Shown here: piece after piece, positions 51,708 to 59,766 of the stretch
Layout: the number at the start of each line of letters is the position of its first letter
How positions within the stretch are numbered: position 1 is the stretch's first letter
Assembly: GCF_022701295.1 (NCBI RefSeq)
Contig: NZ_CP033204.1
Coordinates: forward strand, 1,488,001-1,552,000
Reading direction: 5' to 3'
DNA from: Sphingopyxis sp. YF1
GTDB lineage: Bacteria; Pseudomonadota; Alphaproteobacteria; Sphingomonadales; Sphingomonadaceae
DNA: 64,000 bases
Made by a program: the position numbers and the translations under genes
The notes under the pieces: model-generated
The model's input: the letters and a program-made list of their open reading frames with translations, nothing else
The model's database searches: none
Told to the model about the DNA's origin: nothing

Positions 51708-52526
51708 ATGCCGAAATTCGACATGGGCGCGGCGTGGGACGACAGCATGAACCTGCTGCGGTCGCACAGCGCCCTCACCGGCACGATTGCTGCCGTTTTC
51801 CTTTTCCTTCCGACACTTGCCGTCAGCTGGTTCGGCCCGCAGCCGATCACGCCCGCGGATGGTGCGACCTTCGAACAGATATTGGCGAGCTTTCAGGAAA
51901 GCGCGCGCCAGGCGATCCCCTACCAGATACTTGTTGCGGTGATCGCGGCGATCGGGGGTGTCGGCATCCTGCGCCTGTGGCTGTCGCGGACGGGAATCAC
52001 CGTGGGCGAGGCGTTGGTCTTCGCGATCCGGATGATTCCGACGATGATCGCGATCCAGCTGTTGCTCGGTCTCGCGCTCGGCCTTGCCGCACTGCTGCTC
52101 ATCTTGCCGGGCGCGGCGTCGGCGGGGAGCGTGGTTGGTGGGCTGCTGCTGTTCGTCGGGCTGTGCCTCCTCGCCGGCCTGTGCCTCTATTTCTGGGGCC
52201 GGTTGGCGGTGGTTTCGCCGATCGTAGCCGACCGGACGCTCTACAATCCCGTTACGGCGATCCGCGAGGGGCTGGCGCTGACCCGGGGCAACGGGTGGCG
52301 CATCGCCTTTTTTCTGCTGCTCGTCATGATTGTGATCGTCGTCGTCGCTGCGATTCTCGGCGGCGTCATCGCGGCGGTAGCGGGCACCGGCGAGGGTTTC
52401 GGCCGCCTGCTCGGCGGGCTGGTCGAGGGCGGGGTCGCCGCGATCGGCGGCATCGTGACGGCGGCGATCACCGCGGCAACCTATCGCCAGCTTGCGGTCC
52501 GCGGGCCGGACGACATTTTCAAATAA
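51708..52526 (+). CDS. Polytopic membrane protein, GPDPase membrane-domain-like (paralog 1)
   Basis: A 272-residue protein with about six membrane helices, such as [63 protein letters not shown] and VVGGLLLFVGLCLLAGLCLYFWG, and a repeated pattern of a cytosolic segment VADRTLYNPVTAIREGLALTRGNGWRIA. The pattern is like the membrane domain of glycerophosphodiester phosphodiesterases and related 'YciC-like' proteins. It is followed 61 bp later by a homologous gene; both end with a (G)DDIF or GDIF motif. Function unknown. Confidence 0.78.
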   Translation: MPKFDMGAAWDDSMNLLRSHSALTGTIAAVFLFLPTLAVSWFGPQPITPADGATFEQILASFQESARQAIPYQILVAVIAAIGGVGILRLWLSRTGITVGEALVFAIRMIPTMIAIQLLLGLALGLAALLLILPGAASAGSVVGGLLLFVGLCLLAGLCLYFWGRLAVVSPIVADRTLYNPVTAIREGLALTRGNGWRIAFFLLLVMIVIVVVAAILGGVIAAVAGTGEGFGRLLGGLVEGGVAAIGGIVTAAITAATYRQLAVRGPDDIFK

Positions 52527-52587
52527 CCCAACAAGCCAGACAAAAGGGTCGGAGGTCGCAGCCACAATCAGCAAGGGGGAACAGACG

Positions 52588-53445
52588 ATGAATCGGATTA
52601 GCATCAGTCAGGCCTGGTCCTATGCGACCAGTTTCTTTGCCGGCCAGGGCGCCAATCACGCGATCATATTGATCGGTGTCGGGATCGTTGCGCCGCTTAT
52701 CCTGCAATTCGCGCTCGGTGGCGGCGCCGCGATGAGCGATCCGATGGCCTTTGCGGCAGGCGGCGGCTTTGCCGCGCTCGGCGCGCTCGCCATCCTGATC
52801 AGCCTCGTCAATTATGTACTCCAGACCGGCAGCTATTTCGCGTCGTGGCGTGTTGGCCTGACCAACGGTGCCGAGCCGCTTGGCAGCGCGATCGGCTACG
52901 GGCTGATCGCCTCGTTACCCGTGCTGCTGCTGGTGATCGCGCTGGTGATCGTGCTGGGTCTCTTGGCCTTTCTCATATTCGGCAGCGCCTTTGCCCCGAT
53001 GCTGATGGGCGGTCAGCCGAGCGAGGCTGCGGCAGCGCGCAGCGGTTTGCTGGTGCTGTTGCTTTTGCCGCTGTTCATGCTGTTCGTCATCTGGCTCGCC
53101 GCGCGCTTTTCGTGCATGGGGCCGGTGATGGCCGACCGGCGGACCTTCAACGTGCTGACCGGGCTGGGCGAATCGTGGCGGATGACCGCGGCGTCGCAAT
53201 GGAAGATTTTCGCCTATTTCATCTTGCTCGCCATCGCGCTGTTCGTGATCTTCTTGATCATCGGCGCGATTGTCGGCGTATCGATGTTCGCGGGCGGCGG
53301 CATGCCGAGCACGGGGTCCTTTGTCGGCATCATCGTCGGCGCGCTGCTACTCAGCATTCCGATGGCCTATCTGCAGGTTGGCATCCCGGCGGGCATCTAT
53401 CGCGCGCTCGGCGGGCAGGTCAGTCAGGGCGATATCTTCGCCTGA
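52588..53445 (+). CDS. Polytopic membrane protein (paralog 2)
   Basis: A 285-residue protein related to its upstream neighbour in helix layout and in the segment VMADRRTFNVLTGLGESWRMTAASQWKIFAYFILLAIALFVIFLIIG. The C-terminus ends YLQVGIPAGIYRALGGQVSQGDIFA, similar to paralog 1's TYRQLAVRGPDDIFK. It has a good AAGGGGG ribosome binding site. The two genes are a tandem duplication whose products may form a complex (inference). A terminator follows at 53466. Confidence 0.78.
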   Translation: MNRISISQAWSYATSFFAGQGANHAIILIGVGIVAPLILQFALGGGAAMSDPMAFAAGGGFAALGALAILISLVNYVLQTGSYFASWRVGLTNGAEPLGSAIGYGLIASLPVLLLVIALVIVLGLLAFLIFGSAFAPMLMGGQPSEAAAARSGLLVLLLLPLFMLFVIWLAARFSCMGPVMADRRTFNVLTGLGESWRMTAASQWKIFAYFILLAIALFVIFLIIGAIVGVSMFAGGGMPSTGSFVGIIVGALLLSIPMAYLQVGIPAGIYRALGGQVSQGDIFA

Positions 53446-53465
53446 CCGGTACCCGATCGAAAAGG

Positions 53466-53497
53466 AAAGGGCGCGCCGGGGACGGGGCGCCCTTTTT
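53466..53497. terminator. Bidirectional rho-independent terminator
   Basis: AAAGGGCGC and GCGCCCTTT form a 9-bp stem around a 12-base loop, followed on the plus strand by further T residues (TTC). On the minus strand the hairpin is followed by TTTCCTTTTC. It lies between the end of the membrane-protein pair (53445) and hemF (53501), which are convergent, so it can serve both. Confidence 0.85.
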
Positions 53498-53500
53498 CTA

Positions 53501-54361
53501 TCAGCTCCACTTCGCCAGCGGCGGCAGGCTCATCAGGATCGCGTCGATGTTGCCGCCGGTCTTGAGCCCGAACAATGTGCCGCGATCGTAGACTAGGTTG
53601 AATTCGGCGTAGCGGCCGCGCCAGACCAGTTGCTGTTCGCGCTCGGCGTCGGTGAAGGGCAGGCCCATCCGGCGCCGCACAATCTGCGGAAAGATGTCGA
53701 GAAAAGCTTCGCCGACCGCGCGGGTGAATTCGAAATTGCGGTCATATTCGGCGTCGTCGCCGCATTCGAGATGGTCGTAGAAGATGCCGCCGACGCCGCG
53801 ATGGACACCGCGGTGAGGGATATAGAAATAGTCGTCGGCCCATTTGGCGTAGCGTTCATACACTTCGGGGCCGAAGGGGGTGCAGGCGGCGCGCAGCCGT
53901 GCGTGAAAGGCGTCGGTGTCTTGGCTGTAGGGAATCGGCGGATTGAGATCGGCGCCGCCACCGAACCAGCGCTTGGTGGTGACGAGGAAGCGTGTGTTCA
54001 TATGCACGGCCGGAACGTGGGGATTCGCCATGTGCGCGACGAGGCTGATGCCGGTGGCGAAAAAGCTCGGGTCCTCGCTCGCGCCATGGATCGAGGCGGC
54101 GAAGTCGGGCGCAAAGGCGCCGCCGACGGTCGAGACGTTGACCCCGACCTTTTCGAACACCTGTCCGGTCATCACACCGCGCACGCCGCCGCCGCCCGCG
54201 CCGGGGGCGAGCCCGTCGGCCTCGCGGTCCCACGGCGTATACTGAAAGCGCGCGTCGCTGCCGGCTTCGGCCTCGATCGCCTCGAATTCGGCGCAGATCC
54301 GGTCGCGGAGCGATTCGAACCAGGTGCGGGCGGCCTGCTGTTGCGGGTCGAGCGGGGTCAT
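53501..54361 (-). CDS. hemF: Oxygen-dependent coproporphyrinogen III oxidase
   Basis: A 286-residue enzyme that decarboxylates coproporphyrinogen III in heme synthesis using O2. Family landmarks include GGGGVRGVMTGQVFEKVGVNVSTVGGAF, SLVAHMANPHVPAVHMNTRF, WFGGGADLNP, YFYIPHRGVHRGVGGIFYDHL and EFNLVYDRGTLFGLKTGGN. The ATG at 54361 overlaps the stop of the TrmL-type gene by four bases. It indicates aerobic heme synthesis. Confidence 0.95.
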   Translation of the reverse strand: MTPLDPQQQAARTWFESLRDRICAEFEAIEAEAGSDARFQYTPWDREADGLAPGAGGGGVRGVMTGQVFEKVGVNVSTVGGAFAPDFAASIHGASEDPSFFATGISLVAHMANPHVPAVHMNTRFLVTTKRWFGGGADLNPPIPYSQDTDAFHARLRAACTPFGPEVYERYAKWADDYFYIPHRGVHRGVGGIFYDHLECGDDAEYDRNFEFTRAVGEAFLDIFPQIVRRRMGLPFTDAEREQQLVWRGRYAEFNLVYDRGTLFGLKTGGNIDAILMSLPPLAKWS

Positions 54362-54816
54362 GCGGGAAAGCCTTTCGTCTGCCGGAGCGCTTCGCCGAGG
54401 GCGATGCCAGCCGCGACCGCGACATTCAAGGAGCGAAAGCCGCTTCGCATCGGAATCGCGACGCGCGCCGCCGCGGTTTCGTGGACGTGGGGCGGGACGC
54501 CGGAGGATTCGCTGCCGAGCAGTAGTATGTCGCCTTGCACGAAATCGAAGTCGGGGAGGGGAGTCGCTCCTGCAGTCGTCATCAGGACGAGCCGTCGCTG
54601 CTGATCCTGCTGCCATGTCTGGAAGGCGCCCCAGTCGGGATGGCGCCGGACATTGGCGCGTTCGGCATAATCCATGCCTGCGCGGCGGAGCGCGCCGTCC
54701 GAAAAGGGAAAGCCGCACGGTTCGATGATATGCGCGGGCACGCCAAGGCAGGCCGCGGTGCGCAGGATGGTGCCGACGTTGCCGGCGATGTCGGGTTGAT
54801 AGAGCGCGATGTCCAT
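54358..54816 (-). CDS. trmL: tRNA (cytidine(34)-2'-O)-methyltransferase, TrmL type
   Basis: A 152-residue SPOUT methyltransferase: MDIALYQPDIAGNVGTILRTAACLGV at the N-terminus, the SAM-binding knot with GDILLLGSESSGVPPHV and IPMRSGFRSLNVAVAAGIALGEALRQ. The family methylates the wobble ribose of tRNA-Leu. The start at 54816 fits the conserved N-terminus. It is cotranscribed with hemF (ATGA overlap) and divergent from petA across 222 bp. Confidence 0.92.
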   Translation of the reverse strand: MDIALYQPDIAGNVGTILRTAACLGVPAHIIEPCGFPFSDGALRRAGMDYAERANVRRHPDWGAFQTWQQDQQRRLVLMTTAGATPLPDFDFVQGDILLLGSESSGVPPHVHETAAARVAIPMRSGFRSLNVAVAAGIALGEALRQTKGFPA

Positions 54817-55038
54817 GGCTTTCCCTAGGGCGCGGGCCGCCGCAAATCGAGCGTTTCGGCGCACGATGGCGGTCCGGTCAAAGAAGCGGAAATTGCCTGT
54901 TGGCAAGCCCGGACTGTGCGGCTATCAGGCCCGCAATTCCCGGAGGGGCCGCCGGGCTGCGCCATTTCGCATGCGTGCAAACAGGGCGGCCTTCCCCTTC
55001 CGGAAATTTTGTCAGTTCACCCATGCAAGGGCAGTCGA

Positions 55039-55596
55039 ATGGCCAGTGATACCGAACAAACCGCCGGAATCGAGGAAGGAGTCCGGCGCCGCGACTTCAT
55101 CAACATCGCGGCGGTCAGTTTCGCCGGTGTCGGTGCGGTGGCGGTGGTCCTTCCGCTGGTCAACCAGATGAATCCGTCGGCTGACGTGCTCGCGCTGTCG
55201 TCGACCGAGATCGACATTTCGGCGATCGGCACCGGTCAGGCGATCAAGACCAGCTGGCGCAAGCAGCCGGTGTTCGTCCGCAACCTGACCGCCGACGAAA
55301 TCACCGCGGCGAATGCGGTCAAGCCGGCCGACCTGCGCGATCCGCAGACGCTCGCCGAGCGCACCAAGCCCGGCAAGGAAAACTGGCTGATCACGCTGGG
55401 CGTCTGCACCCATCTGGGTTGCGTGCCGCTCGGCGCTGCCGAAGGCGAGAACCGCGGCGATTTCGGCGGTTATTTCTGCCCGTGCCACGGGTCGCACTAC
55501 GACACCGCGGCCCGCATCCGTAAGGGCCCCGCGCCAACCAACCTGGTTGTGCCGCCCTATGAATTCACCAGCGACACCGTCGTGACGATCGGCTGA
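55039..55596 (+). CDS. petA: Ubiquinol-cytochrome c reductase, Rieske iron-sulfur subunit
   Basis: A 185-residue subunit of the cytochrome bc1 complex. [26 protein letters not shown] is a twin-arginine signal anchor. The 2Fe-2S ligands are Cys123 and His125 in CTHLGC and Cys147 and His150 in CPCHGSH; the disulfide pair is formed by Cys128 and Cys149. It is the first gene of petABC, with 13 bp to petB. The 222-bp region upstream should hold the promoter and has no clear consensus boxes. Confidence 0.95.
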   Translation: MASDTEQTAGIEEGVRRRDFINIAAVSFAGVGAVAVVLPLVNQMNPSADVLALSSTEIDISAIGTGQAIKTSWRKQPVFVRNLTADEITAANAVKPADLRDPQTLAERTKPGKENWLITLGVCTHLGCVPLGAAEGENRGDFGGYFCPCHGSHYDTAARIRKGPAPTNLVVPPYEFTSDTVVTIG

Positions 55597-55609
55597 GGAG
55601 CGAGATAAG

Positions 55610-56893
55610 ATGAGCTTTCCCTGGGCCAAGCAATATCAGCCCCAGCATCCGCTGATGCAGTGGCTGGACGAGAAGCTGCCGATGCCGCGCCTCGTCTATA
55701 ACGCGATCGGCGGCGGCTATCCGGTGCCGCGCAACCTCAACTATTTCTGGAACTTCGGCGTTCTTGCCGGAGCCGCGCTCGCGATCCAGATCATCACCGG
55801 CATCGTGCTGGCGATGCATTATGCCGCGAACGCCGGCGTCGCCTTCAATTCGGTCGAGCACATCATGCGCGACGTGAATGCGGGCTGGTTCATCCGCTAC
55901 GCGCACATGAACGGCGCGAGCATGTTCTTCATTGTCGTCTATCTCCACATCTTCCGCGGCCTTTATTACGGTTCGTACAAGGCGCCGCGCGAGATGGTAT
56001 GGCTGCTCGGCGTCGTGATCTTCCTCCTCATGATGGCGACCGCTTTCATGGGCTACGTCCTTCCCTGGGGTCAGATGAGCTTCTGGGGCGCGCAGGTGAT
56101 CACCGGCTTCTTCTCGGCCATACCGATGGTCGGCGAGCCGATCCGCCAGTGGCTGCTCGGTGGCTTCGCGCCCGACAACGCCGCGCTCAACCGTTTCTTC
56201 TCGCTGCACTATCTGCTGCCCTTCGTGATCGCGGGTGTCATCATCCTGCACATCTGGGCGCTGCACATCCCGGGTTCGTCGAACCCCACGGGCATCGAGG
56301 TGAAGGACGAGCAGGACACCGTCCCGTTCCACCCCTATTACACCGCGAAGGACGGCTTCGGGCTCGGCGTCTTCCTGTTCGTGTTCGCCGCGCTGACCTT
56401 CTTCACGCCGAACCTTCTGGGCCACGCCGACAACTATATCGCGGCCAACCCGCTTTCGACGCCGGCGCACATCGTTCCCGAATGGTATTTCTGGCCCTTC
56501 TACGCGATCCTGCGCGCCTTCACCTTCAACTTCCTGTGGATTGATGCGAAGCTGTGGGGCGTCATCGCGATGTTCGCCGCGATCGCGCTGCTCTTCTTCC
56601 TGCCGTGGCTCGACAGCTCGCCGGTGAAGTCGTCGACCTACCGTCCGCTCAACCGCATCTTCTTCTGGATCCTCGTCGTCGACGTCCTGATCCTGGGCTA
56701 TTGCGGCAAGAGCCCGGCTGAGCAGCCCTATGTGATCCTCAGCCAGATCGGTTCGATCTACTATTTCGCGCACTTCCTGATCATCCTGCCGATCATCTCG
56801 CGGATCGAACGTCCGCTGCCGATGCCGAACTCGATCACGGAAGCGGTTCTCGCCAAGCATGCCGACGCAGAGTCGGCCCCGGCAACGGCCTGA
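55610..56893 (+). CDS. petB: Ubiquinol-cytochrome c reductase, cytochrome b subunit
   Basis: A 427-residue inner-membrane protein carrying two b hemes and both quinone sites. It has eight membrane segments; the heme-binding His pairs lie in MHYAANAG...HMNGASMFF and [44 protein letters not shown] and [15 protein letters not shown] (the PEWY quinol-oxidation loop) confirm the family. A GAGCGAGAT run precedes the ATG. It lies between petA and petC. Confidence 0.97.
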   Translation: MSFPWAKQYQPQHPLMQWLDEKLPMPRLVYNAIGGGYPVPRNLNYFWNFGVLAGAALAIQIITGIVLAMHYAANAGVAFNSVEHIMRDVNAGWFIRYAHMNGASMFFIVVYLHIFRGLYYGSYKAPREMVWLLGVVIFLLMMATAFMGYVLPWGQMSFWGAQVITGFFSAIPMVGEPIRQWLLGGFAPDNAALNRFFSLHYLLPFVIAGVIILHIWALHIPGSSNPTGIEVKDEQDTVPFHPYYTAKDGFGLGVFLFVFAALTFFTPNLLGHADNYIAANPLSTPAHIVPEWYFWPFYAILRAFTFNFLWIDAKLWGVIAMFAAIALLFFLPWLDSSPVKSSTYRPLNRIFFWILVVDVLILGYCGKSPAEQPYVILSQIGSIYYFAHFLIILPIISRIERPLPMPNSITEAVLAKHADAESAPATA

Positions 56894-56924
56894 GCGCCGG
56901 ACTTTAACAGGAGCTGATACAGCC

Positions 56925-57737
56925 ATGGTTCGCCCGCTCGGTTTTCTCGTCGGCCTCGGCTTCATTGCCGCGCTGGTGTTCGCGATCTTCACGACACCGC
57001 TCAGCAATGAACCCAATGTCGCCAATTCCTTCCACAAGCACCCGCGCCACCTCGCGCTCAAGAGCGACGGCCTTTTCCCGCACTGGGACAAGGCGCAGCT
57101 CCAGCGCGGGATGCAGGTGTACAAGGAAGTCTGCTCGGCCTGCCACAGCCTGAACCTCGTCGCTTTCCGCAACATTGCGGATCTCGGCTATACCGAGGGC
57201 CAGGTGAAGAGCTTTGCCAAGAGCTACGACAACATCCCGTCGATCAATCCCGACACGGGTGAGCCGGCGACGCGGACCGGCCTGTCGTCGGACCACTTCC
57301 CGTCGCCCTATCCGAACGAAGTCGCCGCGCGCGCCGCAAACAACAATGCGCTGCCGCCCGACCTTTCGCTGATCACCAAGGCGCGTGAAGGCGGCAAGAA
57401 CTACGTCTATTCGCTGCTGACCGGTTACACCAACCCGCCGAAGAACCTGCCCAAGGAACTTCAGCCGGGCACCGGCCTGCACTACAACGCCTATTTCGCG
57501 AACCTGAACCTCGCGATGGCCAAGCCGCTGAACGATGGTCAGGTGACCTTCGCCGACGGCAGCAAGAACGATGTCGAGCATATGGCGCGCGACGTCACTG
57601 CCTTCCTCGTGTGGACCGCCGAACCCAATCTGGTGAAGCGCGTGTGGACCGGTTGGGCCGTGCTCGGCTTCATCACGATCTTCACCGTGCTGACCTTCCT
57701 GTCGTACCGCAACATCTGGGCCGACAAGAAGCATTGA
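56925..57737 (+). CDS. petC: Ubiquinol-cytochrome c reductase, cytochrome c1
   Basis: A 270-residue subunit with one covalent heme: Cys70-S-A-Cys73-His74 in VCSACHSLNLVAFR; the axial Met is likely in NLNLAMAKPLNDG. GYTNPPKNLPKEL and LHYNAYF are typical, and a C-terminal membrane anchor AVLGFITIFTVLTFLSYRNIW is present. The N-terminal hydrophobic stretch serves for export. An AACAGGAG ribosome binding site precedes the start. Two terminators follow. Confidence 0.95.
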   Translation: MVRPLGFLVGLGFIAALVFAIFTTPLSNEPNVANSFHKHPRHLALKSDGLFPHWDKAQLQRGMQVYKEVCSACHSLNLVAFRNIADLGYTEGQVKSFAKSYDNIPSINPDTGEPATRTGLSSDHFPSPYPNEVAARAANNNALPPDLSLITKAREGGKNYVYSLLTGYTNPPKNLPKELQPGTGLHYNAYFANLNLAMAKPLNDGQVTFADGSKNDVEHMARDVTAFLVWTAEPNLVKRVWTGWAVLGFITIFTVLTFLSYRNIWADKKH

Positions 57738-57750
57738 TCGATGGCTAGAG

Positions 57751-57786
57751 GGGAGGGCGGTCCGTCGTGATCGCCCTTCCTTTATT
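57751..57786 (+). terminator. Terminator of the petABC operon
   Basis: GGGAGGGCG and CGCCCTTCC (9-bp stem with one G:T pair) flank a 12-base loop and are followed by TTTATT. It starts 14 bases after the petC stop codon. Confidence 0.85.
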
Positions 57787-57809
57787 CTGCCTGGCACCCT
57801 GATCGGGCG

Positions 57810-57844
57810 ACGCCGCCGGCTTTTCAAAGCCGCGCGGCGTTTTT
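57810..57844 (+). terminator. Second terminator hairpin in tandem
   Basis: ACGCCG and CGGCGT enclose CGGCTTT and AAAGCCG around a two-base loop, 13 base pairs in all with a small bulge, followed by five T residues including the last base of the stem. It lies 24 bases after the first terminator and no gene lies between them, so it appears to be a backup. Confidence 0.8.
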
Positions 57845-57850
57845 CTGTCT

Positions 57851-58422
57851 GGATCGTCGTCTCGAAGTGCGGCGCTTCCGCCCGGCGGCCCGATGGCGGA
57901 ACTTATGCCGCCAAGGACGGTCGACGTCCCGACCGCTGCGGATCGCAGCGGCTGGAAGCCGGGCGAGACGCTGATCGCCTTTGATGTCGAGCAATAGAAG
58001 TCCTCTGCTCCGCCCGGGATGCGAGCGGGATGACAGGGCTTCGTATGTCAGCATTGGGGTGCGAAGCGGACCGTGTCCCATTTCCGGTTGTCATCCCGGC
58101 GAAGGCCGGGATCTCGCCGGTGCATCACGGCTTGTAGGGTAGGGTCCCGGCCTTCGCCGGGATGACGGAAAATGACCGAATCCAGCCCTTCGTGCTCCCC
58201 GGCGGAAGCCGGGGCCCATTGCAGGAACACGCCGGGTTCGTGTTGGCATTCCGAGCCCTGGCTTCCGCTAGGGATCACATCTTCAGCAGCTGCTTCCCGC
58301 CGCCGCTAGCGGCCTGCTTCTGCTCCCCGGCACTTGTCGCGGGGTGGCTCGTTGCAGTCGCGCAAAGAAAAAGCCCGCGCCGAACCGCGGGCCTTGTCGT
58401 CCCCCTGCCAAGGGGATTGTGC
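57851..58422. repeat. Gene-free stretch with family B palindromic repeats and a terminator for eipA
   Basis: There is no convincing gene here; a 34-codon ATG frame at 57893-57997 has weak support. A perfect 22-bp inverted repeat has arms at 58090-58111 and 58145-58166 (cores GTCATCCCGGC and GCCGGGATGAC). A second, more degraded pair lies at 58192-58280. The interval from 58166 to 58280 matches 21587-21710 in reverse orientation, including ACCGAATCCAGCCC and the spacer GCAGGAACACGCCGGGTTCG. Family B thus occurs at least twice in the window. Confidence 0.82.
58362..58392 (-). terminator. Terminator of eipA
   Basis: On the minus strand GCCCGCG and CGCGGGC pair (7 bp) across a six-base loop (58373-58379 with 58386-58392) and are followed by TTTTTCTTTG. 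The hairpin starts 31 bases downstream of the eipA stop codon. Confidence 0.82.
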
Positions 58423-59184
58423 TCAGAAGGGCACCCAGCTCTGCTTCTTGCGGAACTTCATATAGCCGACGTTCGCGCCGAGACGCGCGCCGACGCCGAC
58501 GCGGATGGGGATCAGCACGACATCGCCGCGGCGGAGATACGAGGCGTTGAAGCCACCGATCAGGTAAGCGGCGCCTTCGCCGGCGGGGTAACGCTTGTAG
58601 AGATCGTTGCTGTCGAACAGGTTGTAGACGAGCACGAAGGTGTTGCCGGCGTTGGCGCCAGCGTCGAACCCGACCGAAGGCCCGGTCCAGTAGGCGGGCA
58701 TTTCACCCTCGATCTTGTGATAGAGCGTGCCCGACCCGTAGCGCACGCCGAGCACGAGCGCGCCGCTAGCCTCGCGGCCGACGATATAGGCGTTGGGCTC
58801 GCCCTGCTTCTTGAGGATGTCCTCGATCATACTCGCGAGGCCCTGCGCGCCCTTGCCGAACACGCCTTCGGCGGCGCCGATCAGGTCATCCTTCTTGTAG
58901 GTCGACCCGGGGGGCGCCGTGGTCGCGGCGACCGCCGGATCGCCCGTCGTTGCGGCAACGCCGCTGTCACTAGTGATCTGCTGGTCGCCGGTGGCGAGAT
59001 CGCTGTCGAGCGACGAATCGCTGTAGGTCTCGGCGGGCGGCGGCGGGGGCGGGGTGTCGAGATCGGCATCGATCGCGCTGTTCGGGTCGATCTGGGTCAT
59101 CTGTGCCGCGGCGGGCAGCGATGACAGGCCGAGGCCGATCGAGGCGACCGCCATGGCGGCGAATCTGGTGAACGAAAGACGCAT
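58423..59184 (-). CDS. EipA family (DUF1134) envelope protein
   Basis: A 253-residue exported protein. The signal peptide is FAAMAVASIGLGLSSLPAAAQ, followed by an acidic, Pro- and Ser-rich linker with PPPPPPAETYSDSSLDSDL. The conserved domain runs from DDLIGAAEGVFGKGAQGLASMIEDILKKQGEPNAYIVGREASGALVLGVRYGSGTLYHK to VGARLGANVGYMKFRKKQSWVPF. DUF1134 proteins such as Brucella EipA support the integrity of the cell envelope. GGGGGA seven bases before the ATG supports the start. The gene stands alone. Confidence 0.87.
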   Translation of the reverse strand: MRLSFTRFAAMAVASIGLGLSSLPAAAQMTQIDPNSAIDADLDTPPPPPPAETYSDSSLDSDLATGDQQITSDSGVAATTGDPAVAATTAPPGSTYKKDDLIGAAEGVFGKGAQGLASMIEDILKKQGEPNAYIVGREASGALVLGVRYGSGTLYHKIEGEMPAYWTGPSVGFDAGANAGNTFVLVYNLFDSNDLYKRYPAGEGAAYLIGGFNASYLRRGDVVLIPIRVGVGARLGANVGYMKFRKKQSWVPF

Positions 59185-59433
59185 ATAATCCCCCAAAAAT
59201 CCGGGCCGTGGACGCAAAGCCGCATCGCGGCGCGCATTTACCATGACTCGGTTTGGGCGGCGGGCAATGAACCGGCGATGACTTGAGTCGATTTTGCGCC
59301 AGACCGAATCGGAACGCACGACAAATTGATGGTGCGGCGTCAAAAAAGGGCAATGTTAGGCGTTGCGGGGCGCGAGGCGCATGGCTATAGCGACCCGCCT
59401 AGGCCAGCCTGTCGTTAGCGCGACAGACCATGC

Positions 59434-59526
59434 GGAGACGTGGGTGAGTGGCTGAAACCAACGGTTTGCTAAACCGTCGTACTGGTAAATCCGGTACCGA
59501 GGGTTCGAATCCCTCCGTCTCCGCCA
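59434..59526 (+). tRNA. tRNA-Ser (anticodon GCT)
   Basis: A 93-base cloverleaf: acceptor stem GGAGACG/CGTCTCC, D-arm region TGGGTGAGTGGCTGAAACCAA, anticodon stem ACGGT/ACCGT with the anticodon GCT at 59468-59470 in loop TTGCTAA, a long variable arm as usual for tRNA-Ser, T-arm GAGGGTTCGAATCCCTC, and encoded CCA after the discriminator G. It decodes AGC and AGU. The downstream gap to 59766 has no gene or integrase. Confidence 0.97.
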
Positions 59527-59766
59527 CCTACCTATCCGCAAGCGCCTGCAAAGCCGAATTTTCCAGGCCCGGTCGTCGGGGAACTCGGCGAAAGGCGATC
59601 TGCGTCGCAAGGAAGAGATCGACGCAGATTGTCCCGCGCCTTCCGCGACGCGGGCGGTCGCGGCGCCGACCGTGCTTCGACTGGAGGCTATTCGCGATGG
59701 CGTCTTCGCCATCCCCTTCCGGCGGAGTTCCGGCTTCCGGTCGGGGAGTGGCGCGCGGCGGATCGG

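Noticed and set aside
57893..57997. 34-codon open frame between petC and eipA
   Set aside because: It has no clear ribosome binding site, no recognisable domain and lies among repeats and terminators.
59356..59712. Minus-strand frame of 118 codons containing RRDSNPRYRIYQYDGLANRWF
   Set aside because: This is the antisense of the tRNA-Ser gene, a familiar spurious protein in databases; no real gene is supported.
59434..59766. tRNA-Ser gene as an integration site for a mobile element
   Set aside because: No integrase, no repeated tRNA 3' end and no island-like genes are seen downstream within the window.
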